Assembly (NCBI GenBank): GCA_013397075.1
Contig: VWZS01003477.1
Location: 1,984,001 to 2,048,000, forward strand
Reading direction: 5' to 3'
From: Rhabdornis inornatus
Taxonomy: Eukaryota; Chordata; Aves; Passeriformes; Rhabdornithidae
Length of the DNA: 64,000 nucleotides
Shown here piece after piece: positions 59,576 through 64,000 of this stretch; the stretch's first letter is position 1, and each line of letters opens with the position of its first letter. The notes under the pieces were generated by a model that saw only the letters and a list, made by a program, of their open reading frames with translations, had not been told where the DNA came from and ran no database searches. Position numbers and translations under genes: made by a program.

Positions 59576-59600
59576 GAAACAGTTTTTCAAAAACTGTTTC
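59576..59600. repeat. 25-bp near-perfect palindrome
   Basis: GAAACAGTTTTT (59576-59587) and AAAAACTGTTTC (59589-59600) are exact complements around a single C. No known transposon end or operator of this form is recognised. Confidence 0.88.
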
Positions 59601-59809
59601 GAACAAAAAAATGTGTTAATCACAAAAACAAGCAAGCAAGCAACCAACAAAAGATGAATGGTGGAATTCTCCCTCAACTTTGCATTGTTTTATTGCTGCA
59701 ACATGGGCACTTCTGTATCAGGCAACACAGATACAGGTGCTGTCAAGATACTCTTGTTCTTTGTTACCAGGAGGGGAATTTGTTTTAAAAACTTAATTAC
59801 TTAAGGCTG

Positions 59810-59819
59810 CCCCCCCCCC
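59810..59819. repeat. C10 homopolymer
   Basis: Ten consecutive C bases; a possible length-error site. Confidence 0.9.
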
Positions 59820-62800
59820 AAACTGATAAAGATCCGTTAGAGAAAGTAAACAGTGATTAGAAAGTCCCACATTTGTGGGGCTTCATTAGTTAAGCCCTAA
59901 CCCCATATTTCATAAATATGTTTAGAAATTCTGTATGTCATTTACAAATGTAGTTTCTGGTATGCGGCTGAAGACCCATGACTAAGCGATTTCTGAAGAA
60001 ATGTGTCATCTGTAGATTTCAGTCATTCGCTTTTTAAATTCTACAGCATAAAAGAATATTGAAGGAACTTATGAATACTGCCAAGGAAGTAACTTAAAAT
60101 GGAAGGGTAGGGTTGGTGTGTTTCTTTAATGATATGGGAGGGGATAGGGGGTATTAAATGCATCTGTACCCCCACATTTCATGCTACGTAATGTTTGTTT
60201 GTAGTACGCTGACCCATTTAAGTCTGATGGCAGCACTAACAAATATGGCCAACAAATTCAACAGAGGAGGAGCACACACCTTCAATGAGGAAACAAAAAC
60301 AGAAGAACAACCAAAAAAATCCAGTAGCTCTCACCCACTGAAACATCAAACATCTAGGGTTGACCAACACAGTTGCACTACCCGAAATGCTCAAAGTCCA
60401 GATGCACTCTAATTCCCACTTGTTGCAGAAGCCTAATTAGTGTTGACAGACAACACTTCACTGTGAAGGCTGCAGATAATCTACTTCAAAGACAAATGTA
60501 TAGAAATAAAAACAAAAACACAGGAGAGATGAGTTTGGGCAAATACTGCAGCAGCTATCCAAACAGAGCAGGGCAGGTGCAAGTAAGGCAACCAGTTTAA
60601 AGACCACGCTCAATCAATCCATGAAAAGACCTCTAAGATCTAGCTGCTTACAGTGGTCCTTGGTTTCCATCACTTTTCTGCTACAGCAGCTACTTCAACA
60701 TGTCCAAACATGACGTCCTCATGCTTGAGTGTCTAAATGGATCAAAACAGGCTTTTTGTGTCATTTTAATAGACTAAGCTTGTGGAAGATCACAAGGAGG
60801 AATGGAAGAGAGATGACAGAGAATAAAATTTCTTCAGGCAGCTCCAAAGCTGCTCTGTTGTGTGGCAACTTCATCAGATGTTCCATCACAACCAAGACCG
60901 TACAACAAATGAGCAGCGGCAGCACACATGTTCTCTCTCTCACTCTGAGTTCACTATGCCTTGTAACCACAGATGTATACATGAATCCGTACATACGATC
61001 ACAAAAAAATCCCTCAACCCTAACCACCTTAAAACCTTGGGTTAAGAAGAGTTAGTAAAAGACTGAAAATGCAAATACATAAGCAGAAATTCAGCAAGGG
61101 TTGAGATTACTGATGGATAAAAGACAAGGAATGGACAGAGAGAAAAGAAATGAGACGCTGTCTAGCTGTTCTGGCTTGGCAAATTTTGGAATATTTCTTC
61201 CCATCAGCACCACATCCAGGTGTCCTGAGGCAGCAGAATGTTGCTGCTGATGTGAAGAAGCTTTAGATGCAGCCATTTCCCTTGCAGTGAACAATTTCCC
61301 AACTGATTAAAATACTGTGACAATCTCAAAGCTTGCTAAAACCAGGAAAAGAAAACATATGGATTGCTTTACTGAAAAACTAGAATAATGACTGGGGGGA
61401 CATGCTCCTTTTGTCAACAGTATTTTAATGCATCTGAACTACACCTGCCACTATCATTAACAGGGGATGGGCATTAATGTAATCCAGGTGGCGCACGGCA
61501 TTCAGGGCAGAAAGCACATCCCTCTGCCTGTTCCAAAGACAATGAGATGCCACCTAACTGAATTCAGGTGTCCAGCCCTGGAAAGCAAAGCAAGTTGCTG
61601 TGCACCAGGAGTCATTTACCCTCCTCTGCTGAGGGCTACAGCAACAGTGCAGCGTACTAATGGCAGTGTTTGTCAATGGGCAGTAAGGACACATTTGGAA
61701 ACCTAGCACAAGCTCATCCCTTCGGGGACAGCGGGGCATGTGCCTGCAGGCAGGAGCAGGGAGGACAGGGATGCTGCAGAGGCCACTGCTCCAGCAGAAC
61801 CCCTCAGGTGCTGTGCACTGCTTGCTGCTCCTACCTGACTGTAGAAGCAATGGATTTGTGGCCCAAAAAGCCTGTCTTAAGGTTTGTTTATTCCGAAAAA
61901 TTTACCAATGCAGAGAACAGATGGGGAGAAAAGAGAAACAGTTTAAAGGAATAAAATAAAAATTTAACAAAAGGTGTGGGTTAAGCCAAAAGCAATGCAA
62001 GCAATTACTTAATAGAAATGAAATATTCAAAGTATGATGAGAAGAAAAACTTAGAAAAAAGCAAGGTGCACAAAAAATGTATGGTTTTGGTTTGCAGTAC
62101 AGATGTTTAGGATTTACAGTCAATATGGTTTGCTTTTTCATGCTATAAAATGCATATATAATTATGCCCAAGATGTGTGTAAATGTTTAAATATTAAAAC
62201 AAAACAGATATTCTGGATGTTTGATGTTTGTTTTTAAAAAGAAAAAAATCTATTTTACAAGGACACAAGCACTAAAGTGAAATTAACATAAAACAAACAA
62301 ACCAGTGTAATAAAATAAAAAGCTCAAAACCAAGTTAACTGAGGTTGTTAACGTCAGTTCAATGGCAAAGATCCATGTTAGCCAATGTTTAAATATCAAT
62401 TAAATGAGAAAAGACTGACTTGCAATTGCACTGCACAGATTTACTTCTGCTTCTTCTGGGGTATATATTGTCTCTAGTGAACAGGCACTTTTCTTTACAT
62501 TTCTAAAGTTTAAATTCCCTTATCTAAATTGTCACAACTATTCAGAAATTTCAGATTTCCTCCTTTTTGCCATTTTTCTCAATATTTTGGAGAATGATAG
62601 CATTGATCTGCTAAGTCCTACCTATCTCTTCCAATGGTAAATCTGTAACTAGTGAAACCATATGCTGAACTTCTTTATATGAATAGGAGACAAAGCTTTT
62701 GTTCACGTCTTCACTCTACAAATCCCCCACAGCTTAAAATGCTGAAACACAGAAGGCACAACATGCATTAGCACAAATTCACAGTGTTTTGCTGACCATA

Positions 62801-63403
62801 AAAAAATGTCCTTGTATGGATGGATATGAACGTCTGGGAAAAAAGAATTTGGTAAGGAGGTTTTTTTCATGCCCTTCCTCCAAGTAATACTGCTTGAATG
62901 GAATTTACAGAGACCCACAGCCTAAAAATACACAGGCTGAGAGCAGCAAAACAGCTACATGGATTACACTCAGCTCTTACAACCCTTTGCAGTTTCATGG
63001 GAAAGCCAACTGCTGGAGCACCCATCAACAGTATAGCTGTTTCTCATATACAGGAAAAAAATAATTTGAGAAGAACAGGTAAAATGTACCCACTACAGGA
63101 AAGCAAAGTCAAGTGTTGGCCACTGTACAGTGCCCACATAAAATATTCAGGGAGGGAAATGTCAGCACTTAGAAGTGCTCCTAGAGTATACTATCATTTA
63201 TTTATTTTTAATACAAATCCTTCTGTTTTTCAGCCTACAGGACATAAAGCAGATACAGCTGATAGGTATTTTATACTGAACAATAGTAGGGGAAGCCCAG
63301 CAGCCTGTGTGCTACTGACACAGAATTATCTATTTAAAGAAACATAAATTCTGATTTTTCCTAACCCTTAGAAGACAATGAAAAAGGAGGGTTTGGGATG
63401 CTT

Positions 63404-63449
63404 GGTTGGTTTTTTTGTTTGTTGTTTTTTTGTTTGTTTGTTTGTTTTG
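63404..63449. repeat. GTTT-type simple repeat
   Basis: An imperfect run of TTTG/GTTT units with one T7 interruption. Confidence 0.85.
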
Positions 63450-64000
63450 CTTAGTTGTGTTGTCCTCTTACTTCAGTGTCCTAGGTAAGTTTGCCTTATG
63501 GGCCCCCATACAGACAGGACTGTGTCATAGTTTTTTACAAGGATTAAGGCACAGCATGAGAGGACTGCCTTCCAATTGAAACAAAACAGTGCCTACTATA
63601 ACTTTTTTTTGAGAGATCAATAGAGAGAAAATGACTTTACTAGCAATCCTGGCCTTTTGACCTTTCTGTTTTCATAAACAAGTTCAACAGCTAAATTATT
63701 TTAAACTGCCAGTGGAAATAGAGGTCTTGCTTACAACTGTGTATGCATTCCTCTTTCCCTTTCCTGTTGATCGCTGGAGTGTGAAGTTTTGGGAGGAGTT
63801 CACTTTTCCATTTAAACATGCTATCACCTAAACAGGTAGGTTTTAAAAGAGGCGAGTACCTAGTTTGATGTTACTGATTCTTTTCCTGGAATGGGAAGGT
63901 TAAAATTTGGTCAATACAGGGATGCAACCCAATTTAGGAAAGGTGTTCTTGGACCCTTTCTTGGTTTAGTTGCATAGACACACTACTACCCTGTTGAGCA

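Larger units (their letters stand above)
54760..64000. other. AT-rich non-coding stretch to window end
   Basis: No gene is recognised. Items seen are a mildly CpG-enriched patch (57190-57640), an A-rich run at 58257-58292, a 14-bp tandem repeat (58405-58459), a 25-bp palindrome (59576-59600), a C10 run (59810-59819) and a GTTT repeat (63404-63449). The open frame at 56621-57064 (147 codons, +) has no recognised domain. A consensus acceptor (CCTTCTGTTTTTCAG, ending 63233) and donor (CCTAG|GTAAGT, GT at 63485) near the end could bound a 251-nt exon on +, but the GTTT repeat lies inside it. Confidence 0.5.

Noticed and set aside
1..64000. CRISPR arrays, operons, insertion sequences, phage or endogenous retrovirus structure
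   Set aside because: None seen: no regularly spaced direct repeats, no paired LTRs, no reverse transcriptase, integrase or transposase frames, and the DNA is clearly vertebrate.
1..64000. Known conserved microRNAs and tRNAs
   Set aside because: I looked by eye for common vertebrate microRNA mature sequences and tRNA arms and found none; a covariance-model search could still reveal one.

Overview
The window is vertebrate nuclear DNA, almost certainly sauropsid and most likely a bird. Two 3'-end fragments of CR1 LINEs (8671-8850 on +, 17931-18265 on -) carry the typical avian CR1 ending. There are also old MIR/CORE-SINE copies (16749-16978, 17523-17706, probably 43612-43742) and fragments that look like the ancient hairpin (MITE-like) repeats of turtles, crocodilians and birds (4487-4545, 5602-5695, 33120-33232). 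Recognisable repeats are sparse, and the sequence is AT-rich apart from one strong CpG island. No bacterial, phage, CRISPR or operon structure exists here.

No complete protein-coding gene can be identified. Open frames of 60-150 codons are scattered evenly on both strands and match no protein I recognise. With roughly 5% of random codons being stops, a dozen or so stop-free runs of 120 or more codons are expected by chance in a window this size. The window therefore reads as intronic or intergenic sequence around one promoter.

Layout: 1-30.2 kb is AT-rich, mostly unique sequence with the CR1 and MIR copies, a G16 tract at 4.38 kb and a good CTCF-type motif at 10.32 kb. 30.23-32.56 kb is a CpG island interrupted by a 537-base N gap (30409-30945). 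It has paired YY1-type motifs, Sp1 boxes, a perfect SRF CArG box, and TATA-like elements at its left edge and inside. This is the one confident regulatory feature, presumably the promoter and first exon of a gene or long non-coding RNA whose direction I cannot fix. A smaller CpG-rich patch follows at 34.19-34.52 kb. 32.7-64 kb is again AT-rich, with an A/C-only tract at 43.42-43.58 kb, pyrimidine-rich stretches near 48 and 54.5 kb, and a mildly CpG-enriched patch at 57.2-57.64 kb.

The best hints of transcribed structure are splice-site pairs with good consensus. On + they lie at 50031-50183, 51216-51307 and 54386-54755, which could form one chain downstream of the CpG island, plus 2881-3027 and 9645-9776. 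On - they lie at 19055-19152, 41573-41744, 45748-45975 and 52127-52473. They occur on both strands, as chance sites would, so each is given low confidence. RNA-seq alignment and cross-bird conservation would settle them. I see no convincing new biological system here; the findings are leads of moderate or low interest.
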